DNA of 64,000 nucleotides from Neptuniibacter sp. 1_MG-2023 (GTDB taxonomy: Bacteria; Pseudomonadota; Gammaproteobacteria; Pseudomonadales; Balneatricaceae): contig NZ_JAUOQR010000001.1 of NCBI RefSeq assembly GCF_030547185.1, positions 1-64,000 on the forward strand, written 5' to 3'. Numbering within the stretch: position 1 is the stretch's first letter; each line of letters begins with the position of its first letter. Of this stretch, positions 25,056-32,915 are shown piece by piece. The position numbers were made by a program, and so were the translations under genes. The notes below the pieces were generated by a model. The model had not been told where the DNA came from and did not search any database. It saw nothing but the letters and a program-made list of their open reading frames with translations.

Positions 25056-25634
25056 TCAAAGCCAATCAACTGCATCATAACCACGGTTGATATAACCGCC
25101 TTTTTCCCAAGCAGAACCACCAAAACCAAAAAGCGGCCATATCTCTGGGTTGTTATAGATACCCATCATTAAGGCACCTTTGATCTTCTGGAAGAACGGT
25201 GTAGGCTCGAGTATTTTGAGAACAGCAACACGCTCTTGCTCAGTTTCAATCTGGGTGAAACTCACAGCATATTTTTCAACTGAGGTGTTATCTAACAATT
25301 TAACGCCATCGGCTAAGAGCTTAAAAAGCTCAGGGTCTTTTTCTGCAGATTCAGCCATTGGAGACATGACTTGCACATAATACTTATCTTCCAACGTATC
25401 ATGAGGGTAGATATCACGTGCTAGTTTTAATAATGTTTCGTTAGCATCAGCACCAATTTTCTTAGCTGCAAAGCTATTCGGAGAAAACAAACCACCTCCA
25501 ACAATTACAGCTGATGCACCTAATGCCAATTTTCCCGATTTAGATAAAAACTCTCTTCGATCGGAACAAGGAGTATCAGAAACATCTTGGTCAGATTTTC
25601 TAAACGAAAATAATGATTTTTTATTTTTATTCAT
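25056..25634 (-). CDS. Gluconate 2-dehydrogenase subunit 3-like, Tat-exported
   Basis: A 192-residue protein with a Tat signal (DRREFLSKSGKLALGASAVIVGG, residues about 25-47) and the gluconate-2-dehydrogenase subunit 3 fold signature: LARDIYPHD near the start of the mature part and a C-terminal NPEIWPLFGFGGSAWEKGGY stretch. In characterised enzymes this small subunit escorts the cofactor-loaded GMC subunit through Tat. Start ATG 25634 after GGAGG. The GMC gene starts 17 bases downstream, so the two are a pair. Confidence 0.88.
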   Translation of the reverse strand: MNKNKKSLFSFRKSDQDVSDTPCSDRREFLSKSGKLALGASAVIVGGGLFSPNSFAAKKIGADANETLLKLARDIYPHDTLEDKYYVQVMSPMAESAEKDPELFKLLADGVKLLDNTSVEKYAVSFTQIETEQERVAVLKILEPTPFFQKIKGALMMGIYNNPEIWPLFGFGGSAWEKGGYINRGYDAVDWL

Positions 25635-25684
25635 AATACCTCCAACTCTTTACCTCACAGTAAAAAGAAAAGTTCATTGAACAT

Positions 25685-26461
25685 TTATTTAAAATGCTTT
25701 TCAGAAAAGTCATCGATATATTTACCCAATGACAGATCCAAGCTATCAAGCATTTTTATAACGAATGCTTCCCCGCGACGATTAAGTATCTGAGAAAGCG
25801 AAATATGTTTATTAGCGATTATGAAAGGTTTCAAATTACAGGTTTTATAAAATGCGTTGGATATATTCCACATAGACGGTAAATCACCATCACATAAAAT
25901 AACGGCGTGCATCAATAAAGCCATATCACTGCCATCTTCTCTTACTGCAGGATCTGTAATTTTTTTCCACCGCTGAGCAGTACCAACAAGCTTTTGGTCA
26001 CCAACAACAACATTAAAGTCACCATCACAAAATGCACCATCAATAGATGAACAACTACCTGCTATATTCTGCTCTGCTAACCACAGAATGATTGCTTGGC
26101 AGATAACCTGGTAGCTATCTTTAATACTCAATTGACCTTTCTTGCACTTTAAGACGATAGAGAGATTGAGAAACCCTTCATTCTGAGGAGTTAACTCACC
26201 ACCTGTGCTTCTTACAACGACAGGCCATTCCTGTTCTGCACAAAGCTCACAAGCTTGCTCAAAGTTCTCACGATGGGTTGCGCTTTTTGGCACAACCAGC
26301 GCTTGCTTACTTCGCCAAAGCGCATAACCACATTCAATATCCCCCTTAAGGACTTGATCTAATAAACTGTGCTCAAGATCCAATCCAGAAGAGATATGCA
26401 TAGGCGTAGACACTTTAATCTTAGCGATACGCCTATAATTTGCCGTTACCAAGCTATTCAC
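25685..26461 (-). CDS. Lipoate-protein ligase A-like protein
   Basis: A 258-residue protein of the biotin/lipoate ligase fold: GYALWRSKQALVVPKSA, then VVVRSTGGELTPQNEGFLNLS, matching the RRxSGGGxVxHD-N region in degenerate form, and KLVGTAQRW, matching the KxxGxAxR motif. GTG 26461 is chosen: it overlaps the preceding stop (GTGAATAG), has AGGAAA upstream and indicates translational coupling. The hydrophobic N-terminus of a longer reading is just the E2 gene in another frame. It probably attaches lipoate to the separate lipoyl protein of this operon. The His of the catalytic motif is replaced, so activity is not certain. Confidence 0.7.
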   Translation of the reverse strand: MNSLVTANYRRIAKIKVSTPMHISSGLDLEHSLLDQVLKGDIECGYALWRSKQALVVPKSATHRENFEQACELCAEQEWPVVVRSTGGELTPQNEGFLNLSIVLKCKKGQLSIKDSYQVICQAIILWLAEQNIAGSCSSIDGAFCDGDFNVVVGDQKLVGTAQRWKKITDPAVREDGSDMALLMHAVILCDGDLPSMWNISNAFYKTCNLKPFIIANKHISLSQILNRRGEAFVIKMLDSLDLSLGKYIDDFSEKHFK

Positions 26462-27137
26462 TTTCAATTTCCTGACAAAGATCAGAAAGGAAATCAGCAG
26501 CCGGACCACCATCAATACCACGATGATCAAAGGTTAGTGATAATCCCATCATTCTTTTTTCAGATAACTGCCCATTATCAATCACTAATTCAGTGTAAGT
26601 TTCACCTACACCTAAAATAGCCAATTGAGGTAAATTGATGATCGGAGTAAAAAACCTAACGCGGCTTCGACCTATATTAGTGAGTGTGAAGGTACCGCCC
26701 GTCATTTCAGATACAGTAAGACCGCCAGTTTTCGCTCTATGTAACGCATCGCGCCGCGCTAAAGCTCTTTCTTTAATATCTTTCTGGTCCGCAGCGAATA
26801 CAGCGGGAGCCATTAATTTCCCCCCCGGTAATCCAATTGCAAAGCTCAAGTCGATATTACGGTAAACACGAATTTCACCATCTTCTATACGCCCATTCAT
26901 CGTAGGATGTTTCTTCAGCGCACGAACAAGATAATCGGCTAGCAGATCTTCTATAGAGATATTAATCCCCTGTTCTGCCATTTTTTCTTTACGTAACCAC
27001 ATATTTTCAACTGAGCACACAGCGTGATGGGTCAGCTGAGCCGCCTCATCAAGACTGCGGCGCATATTATTAGCAATCATGCCTCTTAAGCCTTTAAGAG
27101 GCGTTATTTTAATTGCATCTGCGTCTGTATCTGTCAT
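26454..27137 (-). CDS. acoC: 2-oxoacid/acetoin dehydrogenase E2 acyltransferase core without lipoyl domain
   Basis: A 227-residue catalytic domain of the dihydrolipoamide acyltransferase family, about half the usual E2 length: it begins directly with ITPLKGLRGMIANNM and lacks the lipoyl and E3-binding domains. The catalytic motif is DHRGIDG (204-210; His205, Asp209), and FTLTNIGRSRVRFFTPIINL matches the family core. Start ATG 27137 behind GGAGG. The missing lipoyl domain is encoded separately just upstream. The symbol is by analogy with acetoin operons. Confidence 0.87.
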   Translation of the reverse strand: MTDTDADAIKITPLKGLRGMIANNMRRSLDEAAQLTHHAVCSVENMWLRKEKMAEQGINISIEDLLADYLVRALKKHPTMNGRIEDGEIRVYRNIDLSFAIGLPGGKLMAPAVFAADQKDIKERALARRDALHRAKTGGLTVSEMTGGTFTLTNIGRSRVRFFTPIINLPQLAILGVGETYTELVIDNGQLSEKRMMGLSLTFDHRGIDGGPAADFLSDLCQEIESE

Positions 27138-27153
27138 CTGGACCTCCTAAAGC

Positions 27154-27384
27154 CTACCCGATAGTGGCAACTTTCTGGCCTTTCTCAACAACATCATCAG
27201 CATCACTAATGAGGCTAAGTTTGCCGGTTGCTGGTGCTAGAAGTTCATACTGAATCTTTTCTACCATTAGCTCAGCAATCACATCGCCTTCACTAACATC
27301 ACCCCCATCACTTGCTAACCAGGAGGTGATTACTGCTTCAGAGTCTTCTTCCCATAGATCTACTGGAACGATTACATCAGTCAT
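27154..27384 (-). CDS. Free-standing lipoyl domain protein
   Basis: A 76-residue protein consisting only of a biotinyl/lipoyl fold, with the modified lysine expected at Lys43 (AELMVEKIQYELLAP) and the symmetric ATGKL turn. Start ATG 27384 behind AAGGAAG, three bases after the E1 beta stop. It is followed at once by a lipoyl-less E2, so together they make a split E2. It should carry acyl groups between E1 and the E2 core like a mobile carrier. Confidence 0.9.
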   Translation of the reverse strand: MTDVIVPVDLWEEDSEAVITSWLASDGGDVSEGDVIAELMVEKIQYELLAPATGKLSLISDADDVVEKGQKVATIG

Positions 27385-27387
27385 TTT

Positions 27388-28410
27388 TTATACTTCCTTC
27401 ATTTTGTTAAAAGCTGCGATAATTTTTTCTGGGCTTGGCAGCGCCCACTGTTCCATAGGCGGTGTAAACGGAATTGGGATATCAGGATAAGCAACACGTT
27501 GTGGTGGAGCTTTCAACGGAACACCGGCTTCAACAACCGTTGCGATAATCTCGCCCGTCATGCCATAACTGTGATAATCCTCGTCGACAACAATCAAGCG
27601 ACCTGTTTTCGTCACTGACTCAATAACCGCTTCACGATCTAGTGGCACTAAAGAGCGCAGATCAAGTACTTCAGCACTGACACCCTGTTCTTCTAAAATT
27701 CGTGCGGCTTTTAAGCCATAGTGAACACCAGAAGTAATACCAACAATTGTCACATCAGTACCCGGACGCGTAACAACGGCCTTACCTAACGGCACTTCGT
27801 AATCGGCTTCAGGCACATGAACAATGGCATCCTTCTCTGTACCTAACCAACCCATCCCCTGTAGGGCTTTATGGAACATGAAAACAACGGGATTAGGATC
27901 TCGGATAGCCGCGATCATCATTCCTTTCGCATCATAAGCGTTGGAAGGAGCCACTACTTTCATACCAGGCAGATGGGCAAACGTTGCATGCACACACTGA
28001 GAATGCTGACCCGCATCGGAATACCCTCCCCCTGTGGATGTCATTAACACCATTGGCACAGTGACATTACCACCGGAGAAATAAGTGTTTTTTGCCATCA
28101 TGTTGTAGATAGCGTCAAAGCACACACCAAAGAAATCGACAAACATCAATTCCACAACAGGCTTCATTCCATCTGATGCTGCACCCACTGCAGCACCGAT
28201 AAAGGCGGTTTCTGAAATGGGTGTATCACGAACACGTACTGGACCAAACTCTTTATACAATCCACGCGTATTACCAAATACACCGCCGAGCTCACCGATG
28301 TCTTCACCCATCACAAATACTTTTTCATCGGTACGCATCTCTTGGGCAATTGCTTCAGCCATTGCACGAGCGATCGTTAACTTACGTTCTTTTTCTTTTA
28401 CTTGAGTCAT
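27388..28410 (-). CDS. acoB: Acetoin/2-oxoacid dehydrogenase E1 component, beta subunit
   Basis: A 340-residue TPP-dependent E1 beta: EDIGELGGVFGNTRGLYKEF, RDTPISETAFIGAAVGAA and VDEDYHSYGMTGEI are standard pyrimidine-domain and C-terminal transketolase-domain blocks. Start ATG 28410 behind GGAGATAG. The gene lies 50 bases after E1 alpha. Proximity to an AcoR-type regulator favours acetoin dehydrogenase over pyruvate or branched-chain E1, but the substrate is not proven by sequence. Confidence 0.9.
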   Translation of the reverse strand: MTQVKEKERKLTIARAMAEAIAQEMRTDEKVFVMGEDIGELGGVFGNTRGLYKEFGPVRVRDTPISETAFIGAAVGAASDGMKPVVELMFVDFFGVCFDAIYNMMAKNTYFSGGNVTVPMVLMTSTGGGYSDAGQHSQCVHATFAHLPGMKVVAPSNAYDAKGMMIAAIRDPNPVVFMFHKALQGMGWLGTEKDAIVHVPEADYEVPLGKAVVTRPGTDVTIVGITSGVHYGLKAARILEEQGVSAEVLDLRSLVPLDREAVIESVTKTGRLIVVDEDYHSYGMTGEIIATVVEAGVPLKAPPQRVAYPDIPIPFTPPMEQWALPSPEKIIAAFNKMKEV

Positions 28411-28460
28411 CTCTATCTCCTAAACCTTAGTCCTGACCTGAAGGGCTTTCACATATCGCC

Positions 28461-29447
28461 TTAGACAAACACTTTTTCCATCGCTTCTTCAGGCGCTGGG
28501 TACTCGCTATCTCGTGCGAATTTGATCGCCTCATCAACAACCCCATGCGCATCTGCCACTAGCTGTGCATCATCCTCATCTGTCCAGCTATACACTTCAG
28601 CCAAACGCTCTTTCATGACCGGAATGGGATCAACCTTCATTAGGGCTTCTTTTTCACCAGCAGGACGATAAGCTTCACCATCACCCATGAAGTGGCCGGC
28701 AAGACGAGAGGTTTCAATTTCAATCAGCGTAGGACCTAAACCACTGCGAGCACGATCAACCGCTAGGCCAACCGTTTTGAAAATTGCGATAGGATCATTA
28801 CCAGGAATAAACTCACCCGGCATACCGTAGGAAGAGGCACGATCGGAGTTACGCTCAATAGCCGTACTTGCTCGTTTAGAGACAGAGATACCCCAAGAGT
28901 TATCTTCAATAATAAAAATAACAGGTAACTTCCACACACCCGCCATATTCAGAGCTTCGTGAAAAGCGCCTTGGTTCGCAGCCCCTTCACCTAAGTAAGC
29001 AACGGCAATACCGCTTTTCTGCTGCATTACACGTGATAAAGCGGCACCGACCGCAGGACCAACACTTTGACCAATAATGCCTGAGCAAGAGAAATTAACC
29101 GCCGGATCAAAAATATGCATATGACCGCCACGACCACCACTTAACCCTGTTGTTTTGCCAAATATCTCAGCAGCCATCCCCTTAAGATCAACACCTTTAG
29201 CAATCGCAACATGGTGGGGACGGTGGGTAGAAGTCACTACATCTTCAGCATTTAGATGTGCGCACACACCCACTGCGCAAGGTTCTTGGCCATTAGAAAG
29301 ATGCATCTCACCGGGAATGGGGCCATTAGCCATGTTGAAAGCTGGAGATTTTCCCTCCATATAGATCTTCTCAATAGCTTCTTCAAAAAAACGGCTAATG
29401 AGCATGTGTTTATACATCCATTTTTCTTGTTCTTGGCTAGGTATCAT
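28461..29447 (-). CDS. acoA: Acetoin/2-oxoacid dehydrogenase E1 component, alpha subunit
   Basis: A 328-residue E1 alpha with the TPP-binding motif AYLGEGAANQGAFHEALN...IIEDN and the GGRGGHMHIFD block. ATG 29447 is chosen because GGGAG lies 6 bases upstream; an in-frame TTG at 29468 lacks support. First gene of a seven-gene leftward operon (E1 alpha, E1 beta, lipoyl protein, E2 core, lipoate-ligase-like, GMC small and large subunits) behind a sigma54 promoter. No E3 (lipoamide dehydrogenase) gene is present, so a genomic E3 must be shared. Confidence 0.9.
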   Translation of the reverse strand: MIPSQEQEKWMYKHMLISRFFEEAIEKIYMEGKSPAFNMANGPIPGEMHLSNGQEPCAVGVCAHLNAEDVVTSTHRPHHVAIAKGVDLKGMAAEIFGKTTGLSGGRGGHMHIFDPAVNFSCSGIIGQSVGPAVGAALSRVMQQKSGIAVAYLGEGAANQGAFHEALNMAGVWKLPVIFIIEDNSWGISVSKRASTAIERNSDRASSYGMPGEFIPGNDPIAIFKTVGLAVDRARSGLGPTLIEIETSRLAGHFMGDGEAYRPAGEKEALMKVDPIPVMKERLAEVYSWTDEDDAQLVADAHGVVDEAIKFARDSEYPAPEEAMEKVFV

Positions 29448-29506
29448 CTCAAGCTCCCAAATATTCAATACTGTTTAACAACGCAATAACATCTACTCTA
29501 ACCAAG

Positions 29507-29521
29507 GCAAACGTCATGCCA
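29507..29521 (-). promoter_or_regulatory. Sigma54 promoter of E1/E2/GMC operon
   Basis: Minus strand TGGCAT-GACGT-TTGC, exact -24/-12 spacing, about 60 bases before the acoA-like start. Confidence 0.75.
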
Positions 29522-29604
29522 TAAGCATTTAAATGAAATAAGATATTGATTTATAAAGGATAAATTAAATATATAGTGTTAAGAATTGGCTGAAGAAAAG
29601 AAGC

Positions 29605-29623
29605 TGACACAGTTAGTGCGACA
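29605..29623. promoter_or_regulatory. Activator half-sites upstream of E1/E2/GMC operon
   Basis: TGACACA (29605-29611) and TGCGACA (29617-29623), 12 bases apart, resemble left arms of the regulon dyad. They lie about 85-115 bases upstream of the sigma54 promoter. A complete dyad is not present. Confidence 0.4.
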
Positions 29624-29769
29624 CTGTGTTCCAAAGGGGTTGGCACACAAAAACGCACATTGTACAAAAGATAAACAAGGTCGTTTAAAGACGACTTAAG
29701 ACGAGGCTCATTTTATTAAGGCTAGGGATAACAAGTCATAAAAACGACTTAATAACCCTTCCCCATTTA

Positions 29770-29877
29770 TCACTCAAGTAGCGATAAGAACGATTGATGA
29801 GTTGAAGTTAATCTATTTTTAATATGATAATTGACCCAGACCATAACAGATCCAAGGCTTATAATGACAAGCGGCAT
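29770..29877 (-). CDS. Possible small membrane protein (35 aa)
   Basis: An open frame of 35 codons from ATG 29877, extendable to TTG 29892, encoding MPLVIISLGSVMVWVNYHIK and a polar tail. It has one predicted membrane helix with a positively charged C-terminal flank. It begins immediately after the YhiN-like stop on the same strand and is followed by an imperfect hairpin (AAGTC/GACTT near 29737-29754). The ribosome site is weak (GAG three bases before the ATG). Plausible but unproven. Confidence 0.3.
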   Translation of the reverse strand: MPLVIISLGSVMVWVNYHIKNRLTSTHQSFLSLLE

Positions 29878-29897
29878 TAACTCAGGATTCAATACAC

Positions 29898-31097
29898 TTA
29901 AACCACTTGCCCTGCGGCAAACCCCGAAGCCCATGCCCATTGAAAATTATGCCCCCCTAGATGACCCGTAACATCTAAACACTCTCCAATGAAATAAAGT
30001 CCTGGTACTTTTTTCGCTTCCATTGTTTTTTGATTGATCTCATTAGTGTCGATACCACCCAGTGTAACCTCAGCCGTTCTATAGCCTTCTGTACCTGAAG
30101 GTTTAATCGTCCAACGACGAAAAGCCTCATTGATCATCTCGAGCTGCTTATTAGAAAACGAGCCCATTACCCCACTTAATTCAAACTTGGCACATAAAAT
30201 TTGCGCCATACGTTTACTCATTTGTTGAGCCATGATAGTGGTTATTTCCGCCTTTGGACGTGCACTACGCTGCTCTTTTAGCCATTCTAGTAGATCCAAT
30301 TCAGGAAACAGGTCTAACTCAACATCATCACCGGGATGCCAATAGTTAGAAATTTGTAAAATCGCAGGCCCGCTCAAGCCTCGATGAGTAAACAACATCA
30401 TCTCAATAAAGCTAGTTTTGATGCCTTTTTTATCAGTCACACTTGCTTGGATTAAATGAGATACGCCAGACAGTTCTTTCAGTATCTCTTTATCTTTTGG
30501 CTGCAAAGTAAAAGGTACCAATGAAGCGACGCGCGGCAGTACCTGAAGTGAATACTGCTCGGCCAGATCATATGCAAAGCTGGTCGCGCCACCGTTAGGG
30601 ATCGACAGCCCACCTGTCGCAATCACAACAGATTCTGCATTTATTTTCCCATTGGACGTTTTTAAAACCCAACCATTAGCGTTTTGCTCTACAGAAGCCA
30701 CTGTTGTTTCTGTTTTTATCTCAACACCGGCCCATTCGCACTCAGTCAATAACAGCTGAAGAATCTCTTTACTGGACTCATTGCAGAAAAGCTGGCCTAA
30801 GGTCTTCTCGTGATACTCAACCCCATGACGATCCACAAGGTCGATAAAATCTTGTGCTTTATAACGACTCAAGGCGGATTTACAAAAATGGGGATTCTGG
30901 GAGATGAAATTAGTTGGGGAATTATGCATATTGGTGAAGTTACAGCGTCCACCACCGGACATAAGAATTTTACGACCAACCTTCGCCGTATGCTCTAAAA
31001 CAAGTACTGATCGCCCCCGATAACCGGCTGTTGCAGCGCACATCAATCCCGATGCACCAGCACCAATAATTACAACATCATACAACAACGCGCTCAC
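29898..31097 (-). CDS. NAD(P)/FAD-dependent oxidoreductase, HI0933/YhiN family
   Basis: A 399-residue flavoprotein of the HI0933 (YhiN) family: N-terminal dinucleotide fold IIGAGASGLMCA, then the diagnostic KVGRKILMSGGGRCNFTN and a C-terminal GECLDVTGHLGGHNFQWAWASG block binding FAD. The length is normal. The start is GTG 31097; no strong ribosome site is evident. The family has no settled function. It is not obviously part of the regulon; the 320 bases between it and the acoA operon region carry only the half-sites, the sigma54 promoter and the possible 35-codon ORF. Confidence 0.9.
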   Translation of the reverse strand: MSALLYDVVIIGAGASGLMCAATAGYRGRSVLVLEHTAKVGRKILMSGGGRCNFTNMHNSPTNFISQNPHFCKSALSRYKAQDFIDLVDRHGVEYHEKTLGQLFCNESSKEILQLLLTECEWAGVEIKTETTVASVEQNANGWVLKTSNGKINAESVVIATGGLSIPNGGATSFAYDLAEQYSLQVLPRVASLVPFTLQPKDKEILKELSGVSHLIQASVTDKKGIKTSFIEMMLFTHRGLSGPAILQISNYWHPGDDVELDLFPELDLLEWLKEQRSARPKAEITTIMAQQMSKRMAQILCAKFELSGVMGSFSNKQLEMINEAFRRWTIKPSGTEGYRTAEVTLGGIDTNEINQKTMEAKKVPGLYFIGECLDVTGHLGGHNFQWAWASGFAAGQVV

Positions 31098-31162
31098 CCC
31101 TAAATCAACCTAATAAGTGAAGGTTTAAAGCGCGTTAGTTTAGCATAGTGCTAATTCGCAGG

Positions 31163-31405
31163 TTATTTTTTATGACTACCATCGCAAGTGGGAGCGGTGT
31201 TGGTCTTTTTACATAGACATAACCAAACATCCCCCTCAACTTCAGCGGTAAAGATAACTGGATCAATCCCTGTTCCCTGATGGGAACCGTCACAGAAAGG
31301 TTGTTTCATTGAACGTCCGCAAGCACACCAAGCATAAGTTTTGCCCGCTTGTAATGCTGTTTTAATCGGTGAATTCCCCGCAGAATGAACAGGTGAATGA
31401 GTCAT
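31163..31405 (-). CDS. CDGSH iron-sulfur domain protein (two motifs)
   Basis: An 80-residue protein with two mitoNEET-type motifs: CACGRSMKQPFCDGSH and CLCKKTNTAPTCDGSH. Each supplies three Cys and one His for a 2Fe-2S cluster. Start ATG 31405 behind GGAGAG. A small soluble redox or Fe-S protein of the tandem-CDGSH class; the physiological partner is unknown. Confidence 0.93.
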   Translation of the reverse strand: MTHSPVHSAGNSPIKTALQAGKTYAWCACGRSMKQPFCDGSHQGTGIDPVIFTAEVEGDVWLCLCKKTNTAPTCDGSHKK

Positions 31406-31507
31406 GAGATACTCTCCTTTCTTAATCAGAAGGCATCTTAACGATTACCTAACCGTAGAAGAGCAATGTCCATTGAGCAAATATTGCTGGCTATAGATTT
31501 AAAAAAA

Positions 31508-31545
31508 CGCATAGGATTTGAAGGAATACTTCAAACCAATATGCG
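31508..31545 (-). terminator. Terminator of the GTPase gene pair
   Basis: CGCATA plus TTTGAAG arms (31508-31523) pair with CTTCAAA plus TATGCG (31529-31545), with a small internal mismatch. Read leftward it is followed by seven T. Confidence 0.75.
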
Positions 31546-31584
31546 CTTTAGTGCTATATAACGTTGAGCTATCTAACAGAGAAA

Positions 31585-31842
31585 TTAATCTTCCTGAGCT
31601 TTCTCTTTATTCAATTTACGGATCTTATCAGCTAAGCGCGTTTTACGTTGCTCTTGAGCGCTCTCGCCCTCATTCGCTTGCTCTTTTTCCTTTTCATAGA
31701 CAGACTGATGACGTTTTTTCTTCTCTAAGGCCCTACGGCGGCGACTATCATAGCTCTCCGGATCCGCTAATCGCTCTCTACGACTAGGTCCTGAATCATC
31801 AATAAACCCTTTAGCCTTACGACTTTTCTTAATACGTGCCAT
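31585..31842 (-). CDS. Small highly charged protein of unknown function
   Basis: An 85-residue, Lys/Arg/Glu-rich, probably disordered protein (MARIKKSRKAKGFIDDSGPS..., then a long charged helix). Its ATG follows directly on the TAA of the upstream YlqF-like GTPase gene with no spacing, so the two are translationally coupled. The basic N-terminus and the partner suggest ribosome association (inference). It resembles in character, though not clearly in sequence, small GTPase regulators such as YihI. Confidence 0.7.
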   Translation of the reverse strand: MARIKKSRKAKGFIDDSGPSRRERLADPESYDSRRRRALEKKKRHQSVYEKEKEQANEGESAQEQRKTRLADKIRKLNKEKAQED

Positions 31843-32751
31843 TTATTTTTTACCTTCACTTTCGGCAGCCAGTGCCTCAGCTTCTATTCGTTCAAGTTCA
31901 GCAATGCGACGTTTTTCCGTCCACTCCTCAACCGTTTCAAAACTAATTCGTCCTAACTTACCTGAACGTAGCTCATTAAGAAGCAACGTCGAGGCTTTGT
32001 TGCGGTCAACTATACCGCCGGGACGAAGACAGCCCCTTCTACGCCCTATTTCATCTAGTACATCTTCTGCAATAGCAGGCATTTCTTTAAATTTAAATCG
32101 CGCGATCAAACGATCGGGATAATCATCCCGAAGAAAGCCCGCTACAAAAATAGCTACATCTTCATGTTCTATCGCTGTATCTTTTATCGCACCACTGGCA
32201 GCTAAACGATAACCTGAATCTTTATCTTCAATTTTAGGCCATAAAAAACCCGGTGTATCAGAAAGCGCCATGCCATTTTGTGTTGTAAATCGCTGCTGAG
32301 TTTTAGTAACAGCCGGCTCATTTCCAACTTTAGCAATCTTCCTACCTAACAAGGCATTGATTAATGTAGATTTTCCAACATTGGGAATCCCCATAATCAT
32401 AGCACGTACAGGGCGATCAGAATTAGACCGCGAAGGCACCATCTGCTTACAAATATCGGCGATACGGTTAATTAATTTTTTCTGAGTGTAATCGAGTGCC
32501 ACCGCCTTAGTTTCTGGCTGATTATTAAAATATTCAAGCCATTCCTGTGTACGTTTTTCATCCGCCAGATCGCTCTTATTCAGTAATTTTAATCTAGGTT
32601 TGCCTTTACGAAGCGTATTAACCAACGGATTTTCACTAGATTGTGGCAGCCGTGCATCGATTACCTCAATAATCACATCAACTTCATCCATTACGCTAGC
32701 GATCTCTTTCCGAGCTTTATGCATATGCCCCGGAAACCAATTTATACTCAT
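31843..32751 (-). CDS. ylqF: Ribosome biogenesis GTPase YlqF/RbgA
   Basis: A 302-residue circularly permuted GTPase: NKSDLADEK (G4) precedes MGIPNVGKSTLIN (G1/Walker A) and DTPGFLWPK (G3). The N-terminus INWFPGHMHKARKEI is diagnostic of YlqF/RbgA, which acts in late 50S assembly. ATG 32751 behind AGGG is chosen over an upstream TTG. The C-terminus has a charged Glu/Lys tail. Confidence 0.93.
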   Translation of the reverse strand: MSINWFPGHMHKARKEIASVMDEVDVIIEVIDARLPQSSENPLVNTLRKGKPRLKLLNKSDLADEKRTQEWLEYFNNQPETKAVALDYTQKKLINRIADICKQMVPSRSNSDRPVRAMIMGIPNVGKSTLINALLGRKIAKVGNEPAVTKTQQRFTTQNGMALSDTPGFLWPKIEDKDSGYRLAASGAIKDTAIEHEDVAIFVAGFLRDDYPDRLIARFKFKEMPAIAEDVLDEIGRRRGCLRPGGIVDRNKASTLLLNELRSGKLGRISFETVEEWTEKRRIAELERIEAEALAAESEGKK

Positions 32752-32915
32752 CAACAAACCCTGATAAAATTAAAGTCCCGCATTATACTGTATGGAGTCT
32801 TAATTAGCTTAAAAGAAATAAAGAGCAATAATTTTCCCTAAAGATATAATAAGCAGGCTACACTGAATATATAACCTGATCATATTATGCCGATAGATAG
32901 GGATGACCTACATTT

